Below, piece after piece: positions 25,236 through 33,613 of a DNA stretch of 64,000 nucleotides. The stretch is from NCBI GenBank assembly GCA_050248275.1, contig JBFWSR010000002.1, positions 62,001 through 126,000 on the forward strand, read 5' to 3'. How positions within the stretch are numbered: the first letter of the stretch is position 1; every line of letters starts with the position of its first letter. Under the pieces are notes generated by a model. That model made no database searches and had not been told where the DNA came from. It saw only the letters and a list, made by a program, of their open reading frames with translations. Position numbers and translations under genes: made by a program. The stretch is from CAILZL01 sp050248275. Lineage in GTDB: Bacteria > Pseudomonadota > Gammaproteobacteria > Steroidobacterales > Steroidobacteraceae.

Positions 25236-26803
25236 ATTCCTAGCTCCTTTAAGTGAGCCTTCATCTTGGCCCTGACTTCCACCAGCTCCGCTTCCAGCTG
25301 ATCGATCTCACGCTGCACGGCGGCGACGTCGATCTCGGCTTCTTCCTCAAAGGTATCGACGTAACGCGGAATGTTCAGATTGAAGTCGTTCTCAGCCAAC
25401 TCTTCGGGCTTGGCCAGGTAGGCATACTTCTCGATGGGCTTGCGCGCTTTGAAGCTGGCAATGATGCGTTTGAAGTGTTCATCGGACAACGTGTTCTGGT
25501 TCTTGCCAGGGATGAAATCGCGGCTGGCGTCGATGAACAGCACACTGCGAACCTTCTGGCGCGGCCCGCCTTTTTCGCGCGCACGGTCGAACACCAGAAT
25601 GGCCACCGGAATGGAGGTGGTGGGGAATAGATTGGCAGGCAGCCCGATGACGGCATCAAGCAGATTTTCTTCGATGAGTTTTTGACGAATGCGGCCTTCC
25701 GCGCCACCACGAAACAACACGCCATGCGGCACGACCACCGCAACACGGCCCTCTTGCGGCAATGCGCGTTCGATCATGTTGGTGATGAACGCCCAGTCGC
25801 CCTTGGACTTGGGCGGCACACCGCGCCAGAAACGCTTGTAGCGGTCGTTGTCAGCATGTTCCGCGCCCCACTTGTCTAGGCTGAAAGGCGGGTTGGCCAC
25901 CACCACATTGAATTTCATCAAGCGATCCGCTTCCACCAGCGTCGGGCTGTTGAGCGTGTCGCACCATTCGATGCGCGCAGCGTCCTTGCTGTGAATGAAC
26001 ATGTTCATGCGCGCCAGCGCCCAGGTGGCGCCATTGACCTCTTCGCCGAACAGCGCATAGTTGCGGTCACCCTGAGCTTCAACCACTTGCGCCGCTTCGA
26101 TCAACAAGCTGCCTGAACCGCAGGAAGGATCACAAATGCGATCACCCGATTTAGGCGCAGCTAGCGTCGCCAATAGGCGCGAGACCATCTTGGGGGTGTA
26201 GAACTCGCCGGCTTTTTTGCCGGCATCCGAGCCAAAACGTTCGATCAGATAGATATAGGTATTACCGATGACATCGTCGGAGACCCGACTGGGGTTCAGA
26301 TCGAGCTTGGCAAAGTCTTCCAGCATGGTCTTTAAACGGCGATTGCGATCCTTGGTCTTGCCAAGATTTGCTTCGCTGTTGAAATCGATATTGCGGAATA
26401 CACCTTCGAGCTTGGCCTTGTTGGTGTCTTCGATATGGTCCAGGGCGATGTTGATCAGCTCACCGATATTGGCGGCATTGCGTCGCTCATACAACGCGTA
26501 AAAATCAGCGTGGAAACTGTCGATGATTTTTTCTTTCTTGATTTTCTCGTTGGCTTCTTTGATTTCGACCAGCGGCAAAACGAAGCGCTCTCGCTCCAGT
26601 TTGCGGCGGATGCGCTGATCGTCATCACCGTATTGTTTTTTGTAAGTTTGATAGTGGTCATTCCACAAGTCGCTGATGTACTTGAGGAACAACATCACCA
26701 GGATGTAATCCTTGTACTGCGCCGGATCGACCGCGCCGCGAAACGTGTCGCAGGCGGCCCATGCTGTGGCGTTGACTTCTTGCTGTGTGACTTTATCCGT
26801 CAT
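25232..26803 (-). CDS. hsdM: Type I restriction enzyme, M subunit (HsdM, N6-adenine methyltransferase)
   Basis: A 523-residue adenine methyltransferase subunit. An N-terminal helical HsdM_N domain (about residues 8-140) precedes the catalytic domain: GEFYTPKMVSRLL, the SAM motif DPSCGSGSLL, and the catalytic VVANPPFSLDKW (NPPF at about 304-307). The C-terminal helices (EEAEIDVAAVQREIDQLEAEL) contact HsdS. Length and motifs are complete. It starts four bases after the stop of the short S-like gene, and its stop overlaps dinD by ATGA. Confidence 0.96.
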   Translation of the reverse strand: MTDKVTQQEVNATAWAACDTFRGAVDPAQYKDYILVMLFLKYISDLWNDHYQTYKKQYGDDDQRIRRKLERERFVLPLVEIKEANEKIKKEKIIDSFHADFYALYERRNAANIGELINIALDHIEDTNKAKLEGVFRNIDFNSEANLGKTKDRNRRLKTMLEDFAKLDLNPSRVSDDVIGNTYIYLIERFGSDAGKKAGEFYTPKMVSRLLATLAAPKSGDRICDPSCGSGSLLIEAAQVVEAQGDRNYALFGEEVNGATWALARMNMFIHSKDAARIEWCDTLNSPTLVEADRLMKFNVVVANPPFSLDKWGAEHADNDRYKRFWRGVPPKSKGDWAFITNMIERALPQEGRVAVVVPHGVLFRGGAEGRIRQKLIEENLLDAVIGLPANLFPTTSIPVAILVFDRAREKGGPRQKVRSVLFIDASRDFIPGKNQNTLSDEHFKRIIASFKARKPIEKYAYLAKPEELAENDFNLNIPRYVDTFEEEAEIDVAAVQREIDQLEAELVEVRAKMKAHLKELGI

Positions 26804-26807
26804 GGTC

Positions 26808-27380
26808 TTACCCTTTGAGCGCGTAGCTCATCAAAACTCCGGCCGCCAGCGCGTTACGCCGCAGCCGCAATTGTTCAAGTAGAGTGGCTTCGTGTGCCGC
26901 CAATTGCGCGATTGCAACAATGCGACTTTGCTCTTGGAGTGATGGCAGCGGTATTTCAAGCTGCTCCAGTGCCGCCTTGCTGATCATCTTCACTGACGTT
27001 CCTGCTTCCAGCGCCACCAGCTTGGCAAGCGTGTCGGGATGGTTCAGCACCCATTGCAGATAGGCTGGATTGACTTGCGCATGAACGGGACGGACTAGCA
27101 GCATCGGTGCCGCCAGCACCGTGCGCACCAGCTCAATCACGACCAGTGCTGCGCCGTATGAACCACCACGGGAACGGAACAACAAATCGCCTTTCTGCAC
27201 ACAATGCCGGTCGGCCAAGTCAGGCATGAACACCTGCGTGAGCGATTCCGGCCGCAGGGTGTTGGCCTCGTCGATGTCCTTCATCTGGATCACTGACACA
27301 TCGCCCGCGAAATTGGACTCTAGGCGCCCCCGAAAGGAGTACCCCATCCGAATTTCAGCAATGTCGGGCAAGCAGTTCAT
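26808..27380 (-). CDS. Half-length type I specificity (HsdS-like) subunit
   Basis: A 190-residue protein with a single target-recognition domain (about residues 5-140, beginning PDIAEIRMGYSFRG) and one C-terminal coiled helix (LQEQSRIVAIAQLAAHE onward, ending LRLRRNALAAG). Full S subunits have two such units. It is the first gene of the operon, four bases before hsdM. ATG 27380 is taken as start because the likely promoter would put the transcript start near 27420 and GAGG lies at 27394-27397; GTG 27383 and ATG 27407 are alternatives. It may dimerise to make a second, symmetric specificity, or be a remnant. The frame is open with no sign of decay. Confidence 0.8.
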   Translation of the reverse strand: MNCLPDIAEIRMGYSFRGRLESNFAGDVSVIQMKDIDEANTLRPESLTQVFMPDLADRHCVQKGDLLFRSRGGSYGAALVVIELVRTVLAAPMLLVRPVHAQVNPAYLQWVLNHPDTLAKLVALEAGTSVKMISKAALEQLEIPLPSLQEQSRIVAIAQLAAHEATLLEQLRLRRNALAAGVLMSYALKG

Positions 27381-27425
27381 CACAAAACAGGAACCTCGTT
27401 TCTGCATTTTATATCTACAGATCGC

Positions 27426-27455
27426 ACGCTACATGAGCGTATAACCAATTGTCAA
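27426..27455 (-). promoter_or_regulatory. Candidate promoter of the restriction-modification operon
   Basis: On the minus strand a perfect -35 TTGACA (27450-27455) is followed after 18 bases by TAGCGT (27426-27431). Transcription would begin near 27420, upstream of the half-S gene. The -10 match is moderate. Confidence 0.5.
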
Positions 27456-27481
27456 ACGCAAAAACGACTTTTCTGCAATTC

Positions 27482-27487
27482 TAATAT
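27482..27487 (+). promoter_or_regulatory. Possible -10 box for dbpA
   Basis: TAATAT followed by GCGCAG, about 90 bases before the dbpA ATG. No good -35 is seen at 16-18 bases, so this is tentative. Confidence 0.3.
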
Positions 27488-27576
27488 GCGCAGTCGTGGG
27501 CAGCTCGGAGGTCAGTCTTAGAAGCTGCTCTAGTGATTATCGAACGCCAATCGCCAGCGAATGCGATCATGCTCGA

Positions 27577-28950
27577 ATGACTCAATTTACCGAACTCTCC
27601 CTAAGTCCGCCGCTGCTCAAGGCACTGGCCGAGCTTGAATACGCCGAGATGACGCCGGTGCAGGCGGCGAGTCTGCCGGCGATTCTGGCGAAGCGCGATG
27701 TGGTGGCGCAGGCCAAAACGGGCAGCGGCAAGACGGCGGCGTTTGCGTTGGGGTTGTTGTCGGCGCTGGATGTAACGGCAACCCGTCTGCAAGGCCTGGT
27801 GTTGTGCCCGACGCGCGAGCTGGCCGATCAGGTCAGCCGTGAAATCCGGCGTCTGGCCGCGTTCATCCCCAATGTGAAGGTCACCACGCTGTGCGGCGGT
27901 GTACCGCGCCGCACGCATATCAACTCACTGACGCATGAACCGCATCTGGTGGTGGGTACGCCGGGCCGCATTCTCGATCTGCTTAAAAAGAACGCCTTGC
28001 CGATGGAGACGTTGCAAGTACTGGTGCTGGATGAAGCCGATCGCATGCTCGACATGGGCTTTGCCGATGCGATTGGCGAGATCATTGAACACACGCCCGC
28101 CGAGCGCCAGACCTTGATGTTCTCGGCCACCATGCCGGCGCCGATACGGCAGTTCAGCCGGCAGTTTCAGCGCGCTCCGCTGGATGTCACGGTCAGGAGC
28201 GATACCGATGAAGTCATGATCGAGCAAACCTTCTACGAGGCGCAGCCACAGGACAAGATTGATGCGCTGGCGCGCCTGTTATTACAACATCGACCCGATT
28301 CGGCAGTGGTGTTCTGCAACACCCGTCAGGCCGTGCGCGAGGTACATGAAGTGCTGGTGGCGCAGGGATTTTCGGCGCTGGCGCTGCATGGCGAGCTGGA
28401 GCAGCGTGAGCGCGAAGAGATGCTGGTGCGTTTCGCCAATCGCAGTTGCAATGTCTTGATCGCCACCGATGTGGCGGCACGCGGACTGGACATCAAGGAA
28501 CTGCCGATGGTGATCAATTTCGACATCGCCAGCGATGCCGGCACGCATCTACATCGCATCGGTCGTACCGGTCGCGCCGGCAGTCGTGGCATGGCGCTCA
28601 GCCTGTGCGCACCGCGCGATGCCATGCGCATTCGTGCGATTGCCGAGCAACAGAATCTGCCGCTGCATTGGAGCAAACTGCCGCGCACCAGCAACGCTGC
28701 GCCCGCATTGACCGCCCCGTTTGTCACGCTGGCCGTGGATGCAGGCCGGCAGGACAAGCTGCGTCCCGGCGATCTGCTCGGCGCATTGACCGGCGATGCA
28801 GGTTTGCCCGGCGATGCCGTGGGCAAGATCGATGTATTTCCGACCCGCAGCTATGTGGCCATCGCACGCGACTGGCATGGCAAGGCGGTACAACGTCTGC
28901 GCGCGGGCAAGATCAAGGGCAGGACGTTCAGGATTCGCAATATTCGTTGA
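27577..28950 (+). CDS. dbpA: ATP-dependent RNA helicase DbpA
   Basis: A 457-residue DEAD-box helicase, the same length as E. coli DbpA, which acts on the peptidyl-transferase region of 23S rRNA during large-subunit assembly. Motifs in order: Q motif (EMTPVQAASLP), Walker A QAKTGSGKTAA, PTRELA, TPGRILD, VLDEADRML, FSATMP, and HRIGRTGRAG. The C-terminal DbpA RNA-binding domain (about residues 383-457, beginning FVTLAVDAGRQDKLRPGDL) is what binds hairpin 92 and separates it from other DEAD proteins. ATG 27577 gives the typical MTQFTELSLSP start. It is divergent from the restriction island. Confidence 0.95.
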   Translation: MTQFTELSLSPPLLKALAELEYAEMTPVQAASLPAILAKRDVVAQAKTGSGKTAAFALGLLSALDVTATRLQGLVLCPTRELADQVSREIRRLAAFIPNVKVTTLCGGVPRRTHINSLTHEPHLVVGTPGRILDLLKKNALPMETLQVLVLDEADRMLDMGFADAIGEIIEHTPAERQTLMFSATMPAPIRQFSRQFQRAPLDVTVRSDTDEVMIEQTFYEAQPQDKIDALARLLLQHRPDSAVVFCNTRQAVREVHEVLVAQGFSALALHGELEQREREEMLVRFANRSCNVLIATDVAARGLDIKELPMVINFDIASDAGTHLHRIGRTGRAGSRGMALSLCAPRDAMRIRAIAEQQNLPLHWSKLPRTSNAAPALTAPFVTLAVDAGRQDKLRPGDLLGALTGDAGLPGDAVGKIDVFPTRSYVAIARDWHGKAVQRLRAGKIKGRTFRIRNIR

Positions 28951-29001
28951 ATCATGTGCGTAGTGGCTGATTCATCGAGCCCGCACAGCTGAAAACAGAA
29001 C

Positions 29002-29025
29002 GGGCGCAATGAATTGCGTCCCTAC
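29002..29025. repeat. GTAG-type palindrome overlapping a stop codon
   Basis: An imperfect palindrome built on CGCAAT/ATTGCG with GGG/CCC flanks (29002-29022) and the GTAG head on the minus strand (29022-29025). The TAG of the head is the stop codon of the unknown gene at 29022-29618. Confidence 0.5.
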
Positions 29026-29618
29026 AATTTTCCCGACAACACATGACGCTTCGTTTCCTTGAAACTCAGTGGTTGGCTACGCGCAAAGCGTTCTGGAAAG
29101 TTGAGTTGTTCACTGAGCAACACATGCGTGGCGGTCGAATTGAGATCAACAGCAGCTATCGGATGTGTCTTGAACACCGGCATGGGCGTCAACATATGTC
29201 CTTTGGTCACCGCATCCGGATAACGCAGCAGCAGATACTGCACATTCGCGCCATGATGCCGGGTGATATGAAAACCACGGGTTTCGCTGATGCAGAATGC
29301 CACCCCGAGAATCACGCCGCGCCGGGTATCGGGATGGATGCCGTCACTGCTGTTCAACAAATCGCCGATCAGCATGGCTAGCGCAGCACGGACCTTCAAA
29401 TAGCCGGACTCATCCAGATCAGCCTGGTCTGACAATGTCTGCAACGCGCCTGCAGCGGTTTCCAGCAGGAGTGTGCGGCCACTCTCCACATCGCACAGAT
29501 AGATCACGGGTCCGGCATGCAGGTTTGCAGATCGAACCGGGTCGAGCAACAGCCAGGCGGCATCACCGTAATCGGCAAACAGCTTGCGCGCTGCTTCCAG
29601 TTTCGTTGTATCAATCAT
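29022..29618 (-). CDS. Uncharacterised 198-residue protein
   Basis: I do not recognise this protein. It is a soluble-looking protein of 198 residues with no signal peptide, no membrane helix and no clear metal or nucleotide motif. It begins MIDTTKLEAARKLFADYG and contains a Leu/Ala-rich middle (LKVRAALAMLIGDLL) and a GVAFCISETRGFHITRHHG segment. Codon use resembles the neighbours and the frame is free of stops, so I accept it as coding. Its ATG is 39 bases after the stop-proximal end of the next gene region, and it follows the upstream Nma111-like gene on the same strand (stop at 29658), so the two may be cotranscribed. Confidence 0.6.
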   Translation of the reverse strand: MIDTTKLEAARKLFADYGDAAWLLLDPVRSANLHAGPVIYLCDVESGRTLLLETAAGALQTLSDQADLDESGYLKVRAALAMLIGDLLNSSDGIHPDTRRGVILGVAFCISETRGFHITRHHGANVQYLLLRYPDAVTKGHMLTPMPVFKTHPIAAVDLNSTATHVLLSEQLNFPERFARSQPLSFKETKRHVLSGKL

Positions 29619-29657
29619 CTGTTATTCAGGACGCGAAACGATCTGATCGGCATCCCA

Positions 29658-32453
29658 TCAGTTCAACGCCGCACGTTGCCAGCCCTGTTCGGTCCACTTC
29701 AGCTCATACGCAGGCCAGTAACGATTATCCAGCTTGAGCGTGATGACTTCCGTCGCGCCGTTGAGCGTGATGGTGCGCAGACGCACCGAGCTGTGATCCT
29801 GGCGATTGGCTATGGCGCGCGTGAAGGCATCGAGATCGGGCGTGGCCTGGCCATTCACTTCGACGATGCGCCGCCCGGCCCACAGCTGGTAGCGTGAAGC
29901 CGGCGAACCATAGGCGAAGTGCGCAACGAACACGCCTTCTGCCGGCACATTGCGCTGTGCGGCCAGCGCGCGATGCGGCGTCTGCAAGGTAGCGCCGGCC
30001 CAGAACACCAGTCGGTCAATATCGCGACCGCTCAAGGCAGCCGTGTCGAGGTCGATGTGCTGCTCCTGTTTGTTGCGCAGCACTGTCACGCTGACACGCG
30101 GTTTCTGCACGGCGCGCTCGACTTCGCGGAAGCGCGATACGGTGACGCCATCAATCGCCAGGATCACATCGCCGGTGCGCAACAATTTTGCCGCCGGTGA
30201 ACCGGCCACCAGACGCACTACCACCAATGCCTGGCGACGTTCGGGATCGTGCGCCACGATCGCCTGCGCCCAGGATTCAGGCAATCCCAGACGACGGGCA
30301 TCGGCCAGAGAAATGGGCGCCAGCTCCGCTTCCAGTGAACGCACGGCGGCGCCACTGCGCGCCAGTTGCAGGGTTTCAGCGAGAATATCGGCAGGGATGC
30401 CGCGCATGGTCTGTTGGGCTTCACGACCCTGTTCGACAATGAAGCTGGACCAGGTGGCCTGCACTTCGCCATGCTTATTAACCAGCACGCCATCGAAGCG
30501 ATCCGGGCCGTTGATCAGGTCGATCAACTCCGCATTCGATTCGCGGAATCGCAACGTCCGCGACAGCGGAAAGGCAGCAGGATCAATCTGCGCCACGGTG
30601 GCGGCTTGCGACTTCGCCTTGGCATCGGCATCGAGTCCTACGGCCCACACTGCATCGCCGGGCTTCAGCGCCTGCGTACTGAATCTCGCCGCACGCACTG
30701 GCGTCGTGCCCAGCAGTTTCGGGTCATATGAAACCACGGCCAGATTGTGCAGCGGATGGATGTATTCGACCTTGCCGGGAATTTCGATGGAGCCGGCAAA
30801 GGTCAGCCGCACATCGCCCACCGGCACGGGAATGGTGTTGCGATCCACCGCCACCAGACCGCGCGCGGCATCGAGCACCACGCCGGTGCCATAGAAGCTG
30901 CGATCGGTGTAGCCCGATACGGAATACGGCATGTCGAAATTGACCAGCACCAGCGATGGCGCAACCCGGTTGATGATGGGATCGGAAGACCGCGCAAACT
31001 GCGTGCTGGCTGGCGCTGGCGGGGACGCCACGCCATCCTGTGGCCAGGTATCGCAAGGCCAGATGCCCTGGATATCGTCGCGATAACATTCGGTGGCCGC
31101 ATACCAGCGGCGATCCATGCGCAGGATGGCAATGCGCGACGCGCGCGGTTCTTCCATGGTAAAGAAGCGCAATGTAGCGTGCTCGCCATCTTTCAATGTC
31201 TTTAGGACTTTGCTGAAGTCATCGAGATTATTGATCGGTATTTCATTGACAGCGATGATCACTGCGCCACGCGGCACGCCGGCCGCTCCCAGTGCATAAC
31301 CACTGCTGGCCACGAACACGCCGGTAACCGGTTTGTTGTAGTGACGCGCCATCTGCCAGCTGAGATTGTGCACTACGCCGTCACTGAAACTGAGATAGCG
31401 ATCGGGAGTGATCTCGTACAGATCCTGCACCTTCAGTTCAGCGCTCAGCGTCTGCGCGCCACGGCGAATCTCTAGCCGGATGCGCTGGCCGACAGCATCG
31501 TCGAGAATCTGTTCCAGCGGTTCGAAAGTGGTGATGAACTCGCCATTGATGCGCAGCAGAATGTCGCCCGGCTCCAGCACCTGTGCGGCTGCCGATCCGG
31601 GCTGCACTTCGCTGACCACCAGCATGCCGGTCTGATCGGGAAATTTGCGTCGTACTTCGGCTTCGGTATCGGTGTCCAAACCGAGACGGTTCAGCTCATC
31701 GTAAGGCAGATAACTGAAGACAGTCTGCAGCGTGCCGCGCGTCACCGGCTTGCCCTGCTGGATCAACTTGAGCGCACGCACCACGCGATTGAGCGGCAGA
31801 TAAAAACTCGACGCAGCGGCATTGCTGCCACCGGCATTCAGGCCCACCACACGGCCTTCGATGTCCAGCACTGGCGAACCGGATGATCCCCCCGAGGTGC
31901 TGGAAGCCGCCTGGATGTAGAAGGTATTGAAGTCGTTGAACTTGAACGCGCCATACTCCGGCGCCTGCCTGTCCAGACGCGCCAGCGTGCCGGACAGAAT
32001 CGACAACTGCTCGCCCGCATCGTTACCCACCACGCGAATCTCGCGACCGATAGTGGCACCCTGGGGATACAGGGGCAGCTCCGCCGGCTGAATGAAGCGC
32101 AGCCTGGCAGGATCGTAACGATAGATGCCGAAGTCATGCACCGGATCGCGATAAACCGGATACAGCGTGACCTCTTCACGATTCTGGAATACGGCCTGTG
32201 CGGTCACCGGTCCGGACGTAACTACATGACGATTGGTGAGAATCAAACCGCGTCTGGCATCGACGATGAATCCGGTGGCCTGACCGGAACTATTCGATTC
32301 AGTGTCGAAGGCGCGTGTCTGGTCGATCTGAATGCTGACCACGCCGTTGGCAATGCGCTCCAGGGTTCTGGCCCATCTGCTGTCATCGACATCGGCTGCC
32401 TGCACGGTGACGCACAGCAGATAAGTGAAGGTAAGAAGCCACAGCCTGCGCAT
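29658..32453 (-). CDS. Tandem HtrA-type serine protease with PDZ domains, Nma111-like
   Basis: A 931-residue exported protein with two trypsin-like halves. A signal peptide (about residues 1-20, ending VQAAD) precedes protease domain 1 with a full triad: H76 (LTNRHVV), D107 (PVHDFGIYR) and S193 (GGSSGSPV). PDZ domains follow (about 275-340 and 370-445). The second protease-like domain (about 475-700) has lost the triad: the His position reads VAVDRNT and no GxSG is seen. Further PDZ-like segments lie at about 735-800 and 825-900. This duplicated active/inactive layout is that of yeast Nma111 and plant Deg7-type proteins. ATG 32453 has AGGTG upstream. The substrate is unknown; periplasmic protein quality control is the natural guess. 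Confidence 0.82.
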   Translation of the reverse strand: MRRLWLLTFTYLLCVTVQAADVDDSRWARTLERIANGVVSIQIDQTRAFDTESNSSGQATGFIVDARRGLILTNRHVVTSGPVTAQAVFQNREEVTLYPVYRDPVHDFGIYRYDPARLRFIQPAELPLYPQGATIGREIRVVGNDAGEQLSILSGTLARLDRQAPEYGAFKFNDFNTFYIQAASSTSGGSSGSPVLDIEGRVVGLNAGGSNAAASSFYLPLNRVVRALKLIQQGKPVTRGTLQTVFSYLPYDELNRLGLDTDTEAEVRRKFPDQTGMLVVSEVQPGSAAAQVLEPGDILLRINGEFITTFEPLEQILDDAVGQRIRLEIRRGAQTLSAELKVQDLYEITPDRYLSFSDGVVHNLSWQMARHYNKPVTGVFVASSGYALGAAGVPRGAVIIAVNEIPINNLDDFSKVLKTLKDGEHATLRFFTMEEPRASRIAILRMDRRWYAATECYRDDIQGIWPCDTWPQDGVASPPAPASTQFARSSDPIINRVAPSLVLVNFDMPYSVSGYTDRSFYGTGVVLDAARGLVAVDRNTIPVPVGDVRLTFAGSIEIPGKVEYIHPLHNLAVVSYDPKLLGTTPVRAARFSTQALKPGDAVWAVGLDADAKAKSQAATVAQIDPAAFPLSRTLRFRESNAELIDLINGPDRFDGVLVNKHGEVQATWSSFIVEQGREAQQTMRGIPADILAETLQLARSGAAVRSLEAELAPISLADARRLGLPESWAQAIVAHDPERRQALVVVRLVAGSPAAKLLRTGDVILAIDGVTVSRFREVERAVQKPRVSVTVLRNKQEQHIDLDTAALSGRDIDRLVFWAGATLQTPHRALAAQRNVPAEGVFVAHFAYGSPASRYQLWAGRRIVEVNGQATPDLDAFTRAIANRQDHSSVRLRTITLNGATEVITLKLDNRYWPAYELKWTEQGWQRAALN

Positions 32454-32480
32454 TGGGTACACCTGTTGTCCGTTCTTACT

Positions 32481-32506
32481 GTAGGTCGGGCTGAAGCCCG
32501 ACCTAC
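32481..32506. repeat. GTAG-headed palindrome (REP-like)
   Basis: An 11-bp perfect stem (32481-32491 and 32496-32506) with a TGAA loop, in the 63-base gap between the PfkB kinase gene and the protease gene. Its outer ten bases are identical to the arms at 13782-13807. Confidence 0.78.
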
Positions 32507-32516
32507 AAACAAATGG

Positions 32517-33455
32517 CTACCACACCAGAGGCTGCCCAAACGCCTGGGCGTAACGTGTCGCAAATTCGTCGCGCGTGAAGCGATGATTCTGCGGGCCATG
32601 CGTGGCGATCTTGATGGCGCCGGTCAGCGAGGCGATGCGGCCGGTCACTTCCCAACCCAGTTTGTTCATCAACCCATAGATCAGGCCGGCGCGGTAGGCA
32701 TCGCCGCAACCGGTGGGATCGCTCACTGCTGTCGGTGCGGCGGCAGGAATCTTCAGTTGACGACCTTGAGCATGAATCACCGATCCTTGCGCGCCATGCG
32801 TCACGATCAATGCCTCCACGCGTTGCGCCAGCGCTTCGTGACTCAGGCCGGTCCGGTCGGCCAGCAACTGACCTTCGTATTCGTTCACCGTCACCCAGGC
32901 AGCCTGATCGACAAACCGCAGCAGTTCCTCACCATTGAACATGGGCAGTCCCTGGCCGGGATCGAAGATGAACGGAATTTTCGCGGCGGCAAACTGCTCG
33001 GCATGCTGGATCATGCCGTCGCGACCATCGGGGGAGATCAATCCCAGCGTGATGCCGGCATCGGTGGGAATCGGCTGGACATGCGCATGCGTCATGGCGC
33101 CCGGATGAAAAGCCGTGATCTGGTTGTCGTCGAGATCGGTGGTGATGAACGCCTGTGCAGTGAACTCGTTGCTCACCGTCTTGAGATAGGTCAGGTCCGC
33201 ACCCTGCTGTTTGAGCCATTGGCGATAGGGTTCAAAGTCATGACCCACGGTGGCCATGGGCGCACCCTGCCCGCCCAGCAGCTTGAGGTTGTAGGCAATA
33301 TTGCCCGCGCAGCCGCCAAAGTTGCGGCGCATGTCCGGCACCAGAAACGCCACATTCAGCATGTGGATCTTGTCGGGCAGGATGTGTTCCTTGAACTTCC
33401 CCTTGAACACCATGATGGTGTCGTACGCCATGGAACCGCAGATCAGTGCCGACAT
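32517..33455 (-). CDS. PfkB-family carbohydrate/adenosine kinase
   Basis: A 312-residue ribokinase-like sugar or nucleoside kinase. PfkB motif 1 is the NFGGCAGNIAYNLKLLGG glycine-rich block (about residues 45-62), and motif 2 is VSDPTGCGDAYRAGL, whose aspartate (in GCGDA) is the catalytic base. The N-terminal ICGSMAYDTIMVFKG strand fits adenosine-kinase-like proteobacterial members, but fructose or ribose as substrate cannot be excluded. It begins 158 bases downstream of nuoN on the same strand, past a terminator, and is followed by the protease gene. Confidence 0.85.
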   Translation of the reverse strand: MSALICGSMAYDTIMVFKGKFKEHILPDKIHMLNVAFLVPDMRRNFGGCAGNIAYNLKLLGGQGAPMATVGHDFEPYRQWLKQQGADLTYLKTVSNEFTAQAFITTDLDDNQITAFHPGAMTHAHVQPIPTDAGITLGLISPDGRDGMIQHAEQFAAAKIPFIFDPGQGLPMFNGEELLRFVDQAAWVTVNEYEGQLLADRTGLSHEALAQRVEALIVTHGAQGSVIHAQGRQLKIPAAAPTAVSDPTGCGDAYRAGLIYGLMNKLGWEVTGRIASLTGAIKIATHGPQNHRFTRDEFATRYAQAFGQPLVW

Positions 33456-33515
33456 GCATGCAACCTGTTGTGGATTAAATCAATGAATGGGAAGCATAAC
33501 GGAAAGTGCATCCAC

Positions 33516-33540
33516 AAACCGGCCACCATCAGGCCGGCTT
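33516..33540 (-). terminator. Hairpin downstream of the nuo operon (second)
   Basis: A 9-bp stem (33532-33540 with 33516-33524, one G-U pair on the transcript) and a seven-base loop, ending in a T-containing tract on the minus strand. It lies between nuoN and the PfkB gene and backs up the stronger hairpin just upstream. Confidence 0.5.
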
Positions 33541-33567
33541 GAAAAAGATGCCGGGGTTTCATCCCCG
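33541..33567 (-). terminator. Intrinsic terminator of the nuo operon
   Basis: On the minus strand a CGGGG/CCCCG stem with a six-base loop (33552-33567) is followed within five bases by TTTTT (33542-33546). It is placed 47 bases after the nuoN stop. Confidence 0.6.
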
Positions 33568-33613
33568 CCTGCTTTTATGCAAGCGGCTCCGCTGTCCGGG
33601 GCGCCGAAAGGCG

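Noticed and set aside
18471..27407. A prophage or transposon carrying the restriction island
   Set aside because: No integrase, transposase, terminal repeats or tRNA target lies at either edge, so I report only a compact operon.
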